This document shows, one piece after another, positions 28,181 through 38,088 of a stretch of 48,004 nt of DNA. Location of the stretch: the NCBI GenBank assembly GCA_031289955.1, contig JAITOL010000100.1, positions 1-48,004 on the forward strand, read 5' to 3'. A program made the position numbers and the translations under genes. This stretch comes from Synergistaceae bacterium (GTDB lineage: Bacteria; Synergistota; Synergistia; Synergistales; Synergistaceae). The notes under the pieces were generated by a model. That model worked only from the letters and a program-made list of their open reading frames with translations. It had not been told where the DNA came from and did no database searches. How positions within the stretch are numbered: position 1 is the first letter of the stretch; the number at the start of each line of letters is the position of its first letter.

Positions 28181-29443
28181 TCATTCCCTCCAGTCCTTCA
28201 GATATTTTTCCTGTTCCGGCGTGAGGCGCTCGAGCTTTATGCCCAAAGATTCCACCTTGTAGTTGGCCACCGTTTCGTCGATGAAATCCGGCACTTTATG
28301 GAGTCCGCGTTTCAGGCTCGCCCCGCCCGCGATATAAAGGGCCGAAAGAAGCTGTGTCGCGAAGCTCGTGTCCATTATCTCTATGGGATGCCCGTCGCCG
28401 GAGGCGAGGTTGACCAGTCTGCCCTCGGCCAGAAGGTGGAGCTTTCTTCCGTCGGTCAACTCGTATGTGCGCACGTTATTGCGCGAGAAATACGTCTTCA
28501 CGGCCAGTTCCTGAAGATGAGGCACGTAGACCTCGACGTCGAAATGACCGGCGTTTGCGAGAAGAACGCCGTCGCGCATCTTCTCAAAATGTTCGCCGCG
28601 TATGACCTGGGTGTTGCCTGTGACAGTAATGAAGATATCGCCGACCTCGGCCGCCTGACGCATGTCCATCACCTGATAGCCGTCCATGTGGGCTTCAAGG
28701 GCGCGATGTGGGTTGATCTCGACGACTATGACGTGCGCTCCCTGACCGGACGCCCGCGACGAAACCCCCTTGCCGCACCATCCGTAACCGGCCACTACGA
28801 CGTTCTTTCCGGCCACGACGCAGTTCGTCGTTCGGACTATACCGTCCCAGACGGACTGTCCGGTGCCGTAACGGTTGTCGAAGAGATATTTGCTCAGCGC
28901 GTCGTTCACCGCGAGCATCGGGAACTTGAGCATTCCCTCCCCGTCCATGGCGCGGAGACGTTTGATGCCAGTGGTGGTCTCCTCGCATCCGCCGAGGATG
29001 CTCGGCGCCAGTTCGGGATAGCTTTCGTGTATCATCGCCACGGTATCGCAGCCGTCGTCGATGATGATGTCCGGTTCCCACGCGAGCATCTTGTGCAGGT
29101 TCTCCTCGTATTCGATCGAGCTCATTCCATGTTTGCTGAATATATGCACGCCTTCGTCAGCGAGCGCGGCGCATATGGGATCCTGCGTCGAGAGCGGGTT
29201 GCTGCCAGAGGCCGCGACCACCGCGCCGAGGTCTTTGAAAACTTTCAGGAGGCAGGCCGTCTTTGCTTCGAGGTGCAGGCACGCGGCGATCGTATGCCCG
29301 TCGAGAGGCTTTTTCCCACCAGCGCCTTCCTTTTCGCATATAAGCCTCATAACCGGCATGAACTGCCACGCCCAGTCTATCCTCTCTCTGCCTTCCCGCG
29401 CCAGTTTTATGTCAGCGACGGAGTAGTCTTCTTTTCCGATCAA
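28181..29443 (-). CDS. ahcY: Adenosylhomocysteinase family protein
   Basis: CLHLEAKTACLL, GSNPLSTQD, NDALSKYLFDNRYGTGQSVWDGI, VVAGYGWCGKGVSSRASGQGAHVIVVEINPHRALEAHMDGYQVM; TTG start with GGGAGG RBS. Confidence 0.92.
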   Translation of the reverse strand: MIGKEDYSVADIKLAREGRERIDWAWQFMPVMRLICEKEGAGGKKPLDGHTIAACLHLEAKTACLLKVFKDLGAVVAASGSNPLSTQDPICAALADEGVHIFSKHGMSSIEYEENLHKMLAWEPDIIIDDGCDTVAMIHESYPELAPSILGGCEETTTGIKRLRAMDGEGMLKFPMLAVNDALSKYLFDNRYGTGQSVWDGIVRTTNCVVAGKNVVVAGYGWCGKGVSSRASGQGAHVIVVEINPHRALEAHMDGYQVMDMRQAAEVGDIFITVTGNTQVIRGEHFEKMRDGVLLANAGHFDVEVYVPHLQELAVKTYFSRNNVRTYELTDGRKLHLLAEGRLVNLASGDGHPIEIMDTSFATQLLSALYIAGGASLKRGLHKVPDFIDETVANYKVESLGIKLERLTPEQEKYLKDWRE

Positions 29444-29568
29444 TTTAAAAACCTCCCGGTCTCGGTAGTATGAAAAATATTTTCCTGGTTACTTGCTCTA
29501 TATATTATCATGTATGCGGCATCTGATATAATTCATAAACGTATTTTTTATTCGGGAGGAAATTTTTA

Positions 29569-32229
29569 ATGGCTGGTACTGATAAAATGGAGCGCAGAAG
29601 CGCGCGCCTGCTCCGCGAAATGTTTCTGTCATATTTCGAGGAGCACGGATGTCGAAGATATATGAGTTTTCCGCTCGTGCCGGACGATCCCACACTGATG
29701 TTCACCGTCGCCGGGATGGTGCCGTTCAAACCATATTTTCTGGGGCTTCGCGCGCCGGAGGTGACGAGAGCCACAACCGCTCAAAAGTGCATAAGAACCA
29801 ACGACATAGAAAACGTCGGCCGCACCGCGCGCCATCATACATTTTTCGAAATGCTCGGAAACTTCAGCTTCGGCGACTATTTCAAAAAAGAGATCATACC
29901 TTGGGCATGGACATTTCTCACCGAGCGCGTGGGGCTCGATCCGGATCGTCTGTACGCCACGATATATCTCGACGACGACGAGGCCCATGATATGTGGCGC
30001 TCCCTCGTCGGGCTGCCCGAGGAGCGCGTATACCGCCTCGGGGAGGACGACAATTTCTGGGCGGCTGGGCCGACGGGGCCGTGCGGTCCCTGTTCCGAGA
30101 TAATATACGACCAGGGGCCGGAATTTTCGTGCGGCAGCCCTGACTGCGGCGTAGGCTGTTCATGCGACAGATATCTCGAGATATGGAACCTCGTTTTCAT
30201 GCAGTTTTCGCGGGACGAAGAGGGCAAACTCACGCCGCTTCCGAAAAAAAATATCGACACGGGCATGGGACTCGAGCGCCTTTCGTCAGTCGTTCAGCGA
30301 GTGAAAGGCGATTTTGAGACGGATTTATTCAAGCCCCTCATAGACCGCGCGTGCCGGATGGCCGATATTCGTTACGGCGATTCCAAGAAGGGGGATCTCT
30401 CGGTTCGCGTCATATCCGACCACCTGCGGGCGTCGGCTTTCATGATAGCGGACGGCGTGCTTCCCTCCAACGACGGGCCGGGCTATGTGCTTCGCAGGCT
30501 GATTCGGCGCAGCGTGAGATACGGCAGGCTGATAGGCGTCGACCGGGCGTTCCTGACGGAGCTTCTGCCGGTTGTGAGCGAAATAATGAGCGACCCTTAC
30601 AACGAATTGATCGAGCATCGCTCCGCCATAGAACAGATTATCGCGCTCGAAGAGGAGCGTTTTGGCCGCACGCTCGAACAGGGCATGGCGATACTGGACG
30701 ACGAACTTGTAAAAGTCAGGCATGCTTCGGGGGCGAATTTGTCCGGCGAGGTGGCGTTCCTGCTCTACGACACGTTCGGTTTTCCGCTCGAACTCACGGA
30801 GGAGATAGCGTCCGAATCGGGCCTTCAAGTCACGCGTGACGAGTTCGACCGCGAGATGGACCGCCAAAAGGAGCGCGCCCGCGCTTCGAGCAAACAGGCG
30901 GGCGCGGTCATGTCCAAAAACGTCTACACGGAGCTGGCCGACACGTTGGGCGCGACGCGGTTCGACGCTTACGAAACGGTTGCGGAAAGCGCGGAAGTGC
31001 TCGCTATAATAAAGGAAGATTCTCCTGTGGACGTCCTCTCGGAAGGTGAGGAAGCTCTTGTGGCGCTCTCGCGGACGCCGTTTTACGCCGAACGCGGAGG
31101 TCAGGTTGGCGATACCGGAACACTGTCGGGCAGGGGCGTGCGGTTCGACGTTATTGACACATTGTATCCGAGCGGCGGTCTCATAGTTCATAAAGGCAGG
31201 CTGGCGGAGGGTTCGCTTAAAGTCGGAATGACTGTGGAAGCGGTCATAGATGTGGCCAGGCGCGATGCCATAAGAAGGCATCACACCGCCACCCACCTCC
31301 TGCACGAAGCTCTCTGCCGCATCCTCGGGCCGCACGTTCGTCAGGCAGGCTCTCTTGTCACCCCTGAATTTCTGAGGTTCGACTACAATCATTTCACTGC
31401 GCTCGCTCCCGAACAGATAGCGGAGGTCGAGCGTCTCGTCTACGCTCAGGTTTTAGCCGACATGCCGGTCACAACGAGCGTCATGAGCTATGTGGAAGCG
31501 AGGAAGCTCGGGGTCAAGGCCCTGTTCGAGGAGAAGTATGGGGATGTCGTGCGCGTTCTCGACATACCCGGTTTTTCGACCGAGCTGTGCGGGGGCACGC
31601 ATGTCTTGGCCACGGGGCAGATAGGCCTTGTGAAGATAACGAAAGAAGAGGGGATAGGCTCAGGGGTGAGAAGAATATTCGCGTCCTGCGGAGAGTCCGC
31701 GCTTGCCGCGTTCCAGGAGAGCTCGTTTATCCTGCGCGCGCTCTGCGAGACTATGGAGGTCGACGCCGAATCCCTCGTCCCGAGGGCCGGCGCTCTGATC
31801 GAGGGAAACAGGGAGCTCGAACGAAAAAATCAGGAGCTCGTTCTGGCCGGCATGATAGAGTCGGCCCGGGAAACCGTAAACAAAGCGATCCGCGTCGACG
31901 GCCTGCTCCTGGTGGCCGAAAAATTCAAAGGAGCTTCCCGCGACATACTGCGAAAGATCGGCGACAGAATAAAACAGATAGAGCCGGATTCCATAGTGTT
32001 GTTGGCGGGAATCGAGGACGACGGCGTATCGCTCATAGGCATGGCTTCGGAAGAGGCCGTTCGCCGCGGGGTTCACGCCGGCAATCTCGTGAGGGAAATA
32101 TCCGCGATGATGGGCGGCAGCGGCGGCGGTAAACCCGCTATGGGACAGGGCGGCAGCAAGGATTCGTCGCGTATGGCCGAGATATTGGCTTCCGCCGGCG
32201 ACATAGTGAACGCTCAGCTTAAAAAATAA
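29569..32229 (+). CDS. alaS: Alanyl-tRNA synthetase
   Basis: FLSYFEEHGCRRYMSFPLVPDDPTLMFTVAGMVPFKPYFLG; HHTATHLLHEALC; ELCGGTHV; C-terminal DHHA1. Confidence 0.98.
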   Translation: MAGTDKMERRSARLLREMFLSYFEEHGCRRYMSFPLVPDDPTLMFTVAGMVPFKPYFLGLRAPEVTRATTAQKCIRTNDIENVGRTARHHTFFEMLGNFSFGDYFKKEIIPWAWTFLTERVGLDPDRLYATIYLDDDEAHDMWRSLVGLPEERVYRLGEDDNFWAAGPTGPCGPCSEIIYDQGPEFSCGSPDCGVGCSCDRYLEIWNLVFMQFSRDEEGKLTPLPKKNIDTGMGLERLSSVVQRVKGDFETDLFKPLIDRACRMADIRYGDSKKGDLSVRVISDHLRASAFMIADGVLPSNDGPGYVLRRLIRRSVRYGRLIGVDRAFLTELLPVVSEIMSDPYNELIEHRSAIEQIIALEEERFGRTLEQGMAILDDELVKVRHASGANLSGEVAFLLYDTFGFPLELTEEIASESGLQVTRDEFDREMDRQKERARASSKQAGAVMSKNVYTELADTLGATRFDAYETVAESAEVLAIIKEDSPVDVLSEGEEALVALSRTPFYAERGGQVGDTGTLSGRGVRFDVIDTLYPSGGLIVHKGRLAEGSLKVGMTVEAVIDVARRDAIRRHHTATHLLHEALCRILGPHVRQAGSLVTPEFLRFDYNHFTALAPEQIAEVERLVYAQVLADMPVTTSVMSYVEARKLGVKALFEEKYGDVVRVLDIPGFSTELCGGTHVLATGQIGLVKITKEEGIGSGVRRIFASCGESALAAFQESSFILRALCETMEVDAESLVPRAGALIEGNRELERKNQELVLAGMIESARETVNKAIRVDGLLLVAEKFKGASRDILRKIGDRIKQIEPDSIVLLAGIEDDGVSLIGMASEEAVRRGVHAGNLVREISAMMGGSGGGKPAMGQGGSKDSSRMAEILASAGDIVNAQLKK

Positions 32230-32233
32230 CGAC

Positions 32234-32746
32234 GTGAGGCGGATAATCGCGCTCGATATCGGGACAGTGCGGATAGGAGTGGCTGTGAGCGACCCGAGGG
32301 GTTTTTTCGCTCAGGGCGTAACCGTCATTAAGGCCGGTGAGGGCTGGATGGAAGAACTGTCCGGGATAATATCGGAATACGACGCTGGCGCGCTGCTGGT
32401 GGGCATGCCCCGCCGCACGGACGGGGCGGAAGGCCCGGAAGCGGCAGGAATGAGAGGTACTATCGATCGGATAGCGGCGCGCTTCCCGGGGTTGGAGGTA
32501 TTGCCCTGGGATGAACGATTTACGACGGTCATCGCCAATCAGGCGCTGCTTGAAGCCGACGTTTCCAGGTCAGGCAGGAGGGAACGGGTCGACAAAGTGG
32601 CGGCTTCCGTGCTGCTTCAGAGTTATCTCGACTCCCTGCGAACCGGGACGGAAGCGACGGACGCCCCGCCGATTCCGATGGAGATACCGATTCATGACGA
32701 CGGCAGAAATAACAGAAATAAAAGGAAACGCGACAAATATAACTGA
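32234..32746 (+). CDS. ruvX: YqgF/RuvX-type RNase H-fold (putative Holliday junction resolvase / pre-16S rRNA nuclease)
   Basis: RRIIALDIGTVRIGVAVSDPRGFFAQG; LLVGMPRRTDGAEGPEA; LPWDERFTTVIANQ; GTG start 4 nt after alaS. Confidence 0.9.
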   Translation: MRRIIALDIGTVRIGVAVSDPRGFFAQGVTVIKAGEGWMEELSGIISEYDAGALLVGMPRRTDGAEGPEAAGMRGTIDRIAARFPGLEVLPWDERFTTVIANQALLEADVSRSGRRERVDKVAASVLLQSYLDSLRTGTEATDAPPIPMEIPIHDDGRNNRNKRKRDKYN

Positions 32747-32766
32747 TATTGGGAGAGTGTTGAGAT

Positions 32767-33696
32767 ATGAGCGATGTTTCACATCAATTGAGTTACTACG
32801 AGCCTTCCGGACAATCGCCGCTCGCGGGGTTTATCATGACTCTGATATTTGGGTCGGTCGTGGGCGGGATAACCGGAGCTGTCTACGGTTTCGCGAATCA
32901 TCATGATCCGCTCGTTTATATAAACGTACTCATTGCCATATTTTTCGGATTCACGATCGGACACACGGTCAAATTCGGGGTGAAAAAATTTCATATCCGC
33001 AGCGCGATGACCGCCTCCGCGCTCGGTCTGCTGGTCTTCATCGTCGCGTACGCGTCCCACTGGTTTTTTTATCTCGCCTCCGTATATTCCGACAGGGTGA
33101 TGGGGATGTCATGGGACGTTCCCCAGATAATAAAGATCGCGTATCTCATGGCCAAAGACCCTGGCGGTGAGGCACTGGATTTTCTGAAAAAAATATATGA
33201 AATCGGGGCCTGGTCGCTCACGGGCCGTTCCGGAAAGAACGGCATAGAGATAAAGGGGATAATATTGGCGTTGTTCTGGCTCGCCGAAGCGGCGGCAATA
33301 GGGTATTCATCTATTTCCATACCCTGCGAACAGGCAGGACGCCCTTATTCCGAACGCCGCGGCGAATGGATGGATTCCGTAAAGTTTCCCGGACATGCCG
33401 CGTTTATCGAGGACATAGAGGCTTTCAAGGCGTCCGTCGCCAAAGGAGACTTTACCGCTCTCACGGAGCGGATCGCGGACGCCCCCGCCGAAGGCGTGGA
33501 CGTTTATAAATACGCCGCTGCGGAGCTGTATAAGGATCCGGGCGAACCGTTCATAAGCGTGGAAAATGTGACTGTGACGCTGAAGAAAAAGAAGCATGAC
33601 ACGAGCGCTAAAAACGTCGTTAAATATCTGAAAATACCCGTGTCGGCCTCTTCCTCCATTTCGGCCGCTCTGGGTGGAGCGGAGGCGGCGCAATAA
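32767..33696 (+). CDS. Uncharacterised multi-pass membrane protein
   Basis: Several predicted TM segments (GFIMTLIFGSVVGGITGAVYGF; LVYINVLIAIFFGFTIGH; ALGLLVFIVAYASHWFFYL); soluble C-terminus; no family recognised. Confidence 0.7.
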   Translation: MSDVSHQLSYYEPSGQSPLAGFIMTLIFGSVVGGITGAVYGFANHHDPLVYINVLIAIFFGFTIGHTVKFGVKKFHIRSAMTASALGLLVFIVAYASHWFFYLASVYSDRVMGMSWDVPQIIKIAYLMAKDPGGEALDFLKKIYEIGAWSLTGRSGKNGIEIKGIILALFWLAEAAAIGYSSISIPCEQAGRPYSERRGEWMDSVKFPGHAAFIEDIEAFKASVAKGDFTALTERIADAPAEGVDVYKYAAAELYKDPGEPFISVENVTVTLKKKKHDTSAKNVVKYLKIPVSASSSISAALGGAEAAQ

Positions 33697-33739
33697 AAAA
33701 ACTTATAAAAATTAAAGGTAATTCGATGGGGAATCTGTT

Positions 33740-36340
33740 TTGAAATTGCCCGAGGGCGTAAAGATGACTCCGATGCTGAAGCAGTACGGAGAATGGAAGG
33801 ATCTGTATCCCGACTGCCTGCTGATGTTTCGCATGGGGGATTTTTTCGAGCTGTTTTTCGACGACGCCGTAACGGCGTCGGAAGCCCTGGATATAACCCT
33901 CACAGCCCGTGATCCGGATAAGGCGATACCGATGGCGGGCGTCCCCCATCACGCACTCGACGCTTACATGGGCCGGCTCATCGCCGCCGGCTATCGCGTG
34001 GCGATTTGCGACCAGATAACGGAGCCCGACGGCAAAACGCTCGTCGAGCGCAGCGTCGTCCGCGTCGTGACGCCCGGCACGTATGTCCCTCAGGACGCCG
34101 AGGGGGAGGGCAGGCTCGCCGCTGTATACTCGTCGGGGGATTCCGTTTCGATAGCTTTGCTCACGTCCGGAACCGGGAAATTTGAGGCCGGTACTTTCCC
34201 GAGGGACGAGGCTGTGTCCCTCATTTTGGCTTTCGGGCCGGAGGAGATTCTCATGCCTAAAGGGCAGGAGGGCGACTTTATACCTATGCTATCCGGCGAA
34301 GCCGGACCTCGCGGCAAGTTCGCGCCGGTTTCGCGCGAGCGCGGCGAGTTTTCCCCATCCTATGGGGCCGACTGGCTGGCGAAACGATGGAATATATCGA
34401 CGCTTCGCGCCATGGGCCTGGAGGACGCAGATCCGGCCGCCGGGGCCGCGGCAGCGGCGCTCAGGTATCTGGAAGAAACGCAGTTCGGCGGAGGCGGTCA
34501 TGTCCACGAGATAAGGCCGATCCAGCCGGAGGGTATATTGATACTCGATCACGCGACCCAGGCGAATCTCGAACTCGTGGAAGCCGTCGGCCCGTCGCTT
34601 TACTCCGTTCTCAACAGGTGTCGGACCCCCATGGGCAGAAGGCTTCTGAAGGATTGGATAACTCATCCCTCAAAGAGCAGGGATATGATCGAATTCCGTC
34701 AGGACTGCATAGAGTATCTCGTATCCGACAACTTTCCGCGAAAGAAGTTGTCCGCCGCGCTTTCGTCGTGCGGCGATATGGAGCGCGCCGTATCGCGCCT
34801 TGCCATGAAAGTGGGCAATCCGAGGGATCTCGGCGTCGTGCGCGACACGCTTTTGTCGCTGCCAGGAGTTATCGAGGCGACGAGTTCATCCGAATCCGAA
34901 CCACTGCGCTCCATATTCGCGGATGTGCCGGATTTATCGGAGCTGCGCGAACTTCTCGGCATGGCGCTTTCTGACGAACTTCCGCGCCTGCTGTCCGCTG
35001 GCGGCGTCATAAGGGAGGGTTTCGACCCCGAGCTCGACGCGTCGCGCGACGCGATAACGCACGCGGAGGAGAATTTGAAGTCGTTCGAGGCTTCCGAGCG
35101 CGAACGCACAGGCATAAAGGTCAAAGTCGGCATAAACAGGGTGTTCGGCTATTACATCGAGGTGGGCAAGAGTTTCGCCGATAAAGTTCCCGACGATTAT
35201 ATAAGGCGGCAGACCGTCGCTAACGGGGAGCGTTTCGTCAACGAGCGCCTGAAGGATATAGAACGCAGGGTCTATAGGGCCGAACATGAGATCAGCCGTC
35301 GCGAGGAAACGCTCTACAAAGAGATATTCTCGTCCGTCATGGCGAGCGTCGCCGCGTGTCAGACGGCATCTCGGGCCATAGCGACGGCGGACGTCCTGTC
35401 GTCCCTGGCCGAGGTCGCGTACGACAATTCCTACGTCAGGCCTATGATCGACGACAGCCGGATATTCAGCGTAATGGGCGCGCGGCACCCCGTGATAGAG
35501 CGAACCCACACCACAACTCCCTTTACGCCAAACGACATATCGCTGGATCCGGACAACGCCAATTCGGGGTGCATAGCCGTGATAACTGGCCCCAACATGG
35601 CAGGCAAATCCACGTATCTCAGAACCTCCGCGCTGGTGGCGATAATGGCCCACATGGGCTCTTTCGTCCCGGCCGAAGAGGCGAGGATCGGCGTGATCGA
35701 CAGGATATTCACCCGCATCGGGGCGAGGGACGAGCTCTCGTTGGGCAGAAGCACGTTCATGGTCGAAATGGTCGAGACGGCCGATATACTGCGCCACGTG
35801 ACGGCGCGAAGCCTCGTCATCCTCGACGAGGTGGGCAGAGGGACGTCGACGTATGACGGCATGAGCATCGCGTGGGCTGTGCTCGAGTTTCTCGATCTTC
35901 ACGTGGAGGGGCGCACGAAGGCGCTCTTTGCCACACACTATCACGAATTGACCGACCTGTCCCTGCCTCAGCTGGTGAACCTGAGTATGGCCGTCGACGA
36001 ATCGGTGGACGGCATCAGGTTCCTGCACAAAGTGGTCGAGGGCCCCGCCGACAGATCGTACGGCGTCGAGGTCGCCAGACTTGCCGGGGTTCCCAATATC
36101 GTAGTGAGGCGTTCGCAGGAGATACTGGACGAGCTCGAGCGGGAATCCCTCTCGTCCGATAGGAATCTTGGGGCCATGTCCAAAAAGTACGCGCAGAAGG
36201 AGATATTTTTCGACGTCGAGCGCGAAGGCGTCATCGAGGAGCTCTCCCAATGCGATCCAAATCAGATGACTCCGATGGAGGCGCTCGATATGGTGTTTCG
36301 TTTGAGACAGAAGAGCAGGGGGATACTGGGACTCAAATGA
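33740..36340 (+). CDS. mutS: DNA mismatch repair protein MutS
   Basis: TPMLKQYGEWKDLYPDCLLMFRMGDFFELFFDDA; ITGPNMAGKSTYLRTSALVAIMAHMGSFVPAE; VILDEVGRGTSTYDGMSIAWA; TTG start. Confidence 0.97.
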   Translation: MKLPEGVKMTPMLKQYGEWKDLYPDCLLMFRMGDFFELFFDDAVTASEALDITLTARDPDKAIPMAGVPHHALDAYMGRLIAAGYRVAICDQITEPDGKTLVERSVVRVVTPGTYVPQDAEGEGRLAAVYSSGDSVSIALLTSGTGKFEAGTFPRDEAVSLILAFGPEEILMPKGQEGDFIPMLSGEAGPRGKFAPVSRERGEFSPSYGADWLAKRWNISTLRAMGLEDADPAAGAAAAALRYLEETQFGGGGHVHEIRPIQPEGILILDHATQANLELVEAVGPSLYSVLNRCRTPMGRRLLKDWITHPSKSRDMIEFRQDCIEYLVSDNFPRKKLSAALSSCGDMERAVSRLAMKVGNPRDLGVVRDTLLSLPGVIEATSSSESEPLRSIFADVPDLSELRELLGMALSDELPRLLSAGGVIREGFDPELDASRDAITHAEENLKSFEASERERTGIKVKVGINRVFGYYIEVGKSFADKVPDDYIRRQTVANGERFVNERLKDIERRVYRAEHEISRREETLYKEIFSSVMASVAACQTASRAIATADVLSSLAEVAYDNSYVRPMIDDSRIFSVMGARHPVIERTHTTTPFTPNDISLDPDNANSGCIAVITGPNMAGKSTYLRTSALVAIMAHMGSFVPAEEARIGVIDRIFTRIGARDELSLGRSTFMVEMVETADILRHVTARSLVILDEVGRGTSTYDGMSIAWAVLEFLDLHVEGRTKALFATHYHELTDLSLPQLVNLSMAVDESVDGIRFLHKVVEGPADRSYGVEVARLAGVPNIVVRRSQEILDELERESLSSDRNLGAMSKKYAQKEIFFDVEREGVIEELSQCDPNQMTPMEALDMVFRLRQKSRGILGLK

Positions 36341-38088
36341 GCGAAAAAGACGGAGCGATAAAAAAACTTGACGCGAGCGTGGCAAGCCGCATAGCGGCCG
36401 GAGAGGTAATAGAGCGTCCTGTGTCCGCGGCCAAGGAACTGCTGGAAAATTCCATAGACGCGAAGTCGGGCGACATCCGGATAACTCTCCTGCAGGGGGG
36501 CAAGGCGTCGCTCGTTGTGGAGGACGACGGGACTGGCATTGCTTACTCCGAACTGCCTCTGGCTGCCGAGCGTTACGCGACGAGCAAAATATCAGACCTG
36601 GCCGACCTCGAACGTGTGCGCACGCTCGGTTATAGAGGAGAAGCCCTATCGAGCATAGCTGCGGTGAGCAGGATGGAGCTTCGGAGCAGACGCGACGGAG
36701 AAAGTTCGGGGGGCGTTTTGACGCTCGAGGGCGGGCGCGTCGCGTCATGCGCGGAAGTGCCATGTCCGAGGGGCACGAGGGTCCAGGTGGACGATCTGTT
36801 CTTCAATTTGCCCGCGAGAAGAAAATTTTTGAAGACCGCGTCGTCCGAGCTCAAGAGGATAATCCAGGTCGTGCAGGATTACGCCGTAGTCAACCCCGGA
36901 GTTCGCTTTCGAGTTACCAATGACGGCAAGAAACTGCTCGATATCGGCGACGCTCCCGATACCGACGATGTGCTGCGGTCGCTTTGGGGCGATGAAAATC
37001 GGTCCGTGCGAGCCGCGTCTCAGGGCGATGGCGTGTCCGTCGCCCTGTGGTGGAACGGACTGCCCGGCTCTCACAGGGTGAACGTGACGGCGTTCGTAAA
37101 CGGACGCCGCGTGCAGGACGCGACAGTCAGAGCGGCGCTGAACGCGACAGACGCCTCGATATACGGCGAATGGATAGTGATGATTTCGCTGCCGCCGGAG
37201 GATGTGGACGTCAACATTCATCCCGCTAAAGCGGAGGTGCGATTCAGGAAAACGGGCCCGATTTTCGAGGCTGTGCGCAGGGCGGCTCAGCACGCGCTCA
37301 CAAGCGGGGGAGGTTTCAACGGTTCGTCCGCCGGGCAGCATATGGAACTGCCCGCTCCGCGTCTCGATCCATGGGAGAATTACGTTCCGCCGGCGCCTGA
37401 TTTTGGCAAAAAAAACAACGGTATTTTCTCGAACGTTCCGCGGGAGACGGCGTCAGTCGTTCAAACGGAGCGGAATCTTTTTCCGGAGTCCGAGCTGGGA
37501 AGCGTCCGGAAATATCTCGGACAGGCTCAGGGAGGGTATCTCGTTTTCGATGATCCCAGGGGGCTCTGTCTTCTCGACGCACATGCCGCTCACGAACGAA
37601 TATTGTACGAGGAGATAGAGGACTCGTTCAGAGGCAGGAACGTTTTGTCGCAGGCCCTGCTCTCGCCGCAGGAACTTCCTCCCGCCGTGGCCGTCTCCGC
37701 GCGGCTCTACAGAGAAGAGCTCGCCGGAATGGGCTTTGCGTTCGTTTTCCCGGACGACGAGCGCGCGGAGTCCGGGCTTCCCGAGTTGGTCTCTGTCCCG
37801 GTGCTGCGCGGCCTGGGGCGCCTGTCTCCCCTTGAGATGCTTCGAAGCGCGATAAAGGGCATAGAGGAGGAGACGGATCCGTCGAAACGCGACCGGGAAG
37901 TTTGGTGGCGCTGGGCGCGCACCGCCTGCCGGGACGCTATAAAGCTGGGAACGACGGTCGAACGCGACGAAGCTCTCGACCTGTTCGAACGCCTCGAAAA
38001 ATGCCGCGCGCCCTACAGTTGTCCGCACGGACGCCCTACGACGATATTTCTCGCCGGCGAAAAACTTAAAAGCTGGTTCGAGCGATGA
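36337..38088 (+). CDS. mutL: DNA mismatch repair protein MutL (endonuclease-type)
   Basis: IKKLDASVASRIAAGEVIERPVSAAKELLENSIDA; RGEALSSIAAVS; LLDAHAAHERILYEE; CPHGRPT; ATGA overlap with mutS. Confidence 0.96.
   Translation: MSEKDGAIKKLDASVASRIAAGEVIERPVSAAKELLENSIDAKSGDIRITLLQGGKASLVVEDDGTGIAYSELPLAAERYATSKISDLADLERVRTLGYRGEALSSIAAVSRMELRSRRDGESSGGVLTLEGGRVASCAEVPCPRGTRVQVDDLFFNLPARRKFLKTASSELKRIIQVVQDYAVVNPGVRFRVTNDGKKLLDIGDAPDTDDVLRSLWGDENRSVRAASQGDGVSVALWWNGLPGSHRVNVTAFVNGRRVQDATVRAALNATDASIYGEWIVMISLPPEDVDVNIHPAKAEVRFRKTGPIFEAVRRAAQHALTSGGGFNGSSAGQHMELPAPRLDPWENYVPPAPDFGKKNNGIFSNVPRETASVVQTERNLFPESELGSVRKYLGQAQGGYLVFDDPRGLCLLDAHAAHERILYEEIEDSFRGRNVLSQALLSPQELPPAVAVSARLYREELAGMGFAFVFPDDERAESGLPELVSVPVLRGLGRLSPLEMLRSAIKGIEEETDPSKRDREVWWRWARTACRDAIKLGTTVERDEALDLFERLEKCRAPYSCPHGRPTTIFLAGEKLKSWFER

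Noticed and set aside
27995-29473. 492-aa plus-strand ORF antisense to ahcY/mtaD
   Set aside because: Shadow ORF; both minus-strand genes have family motifs and RBSs.
29444-29568. Possible SAH riboswitch or T-box in the ahcY/alaS intergenic region
   Set aside because: Only about 125 bp shared by divergent genes; no convincing SAH-riboswitch or T-box (TGGNACCGCG) sequence seen.
34934-36763. 609-aa minus-strand ORF antisense to mutS/mutL
   Set aside because: Shadow ORF; sense-strand mutS and mutL are unambiguous.
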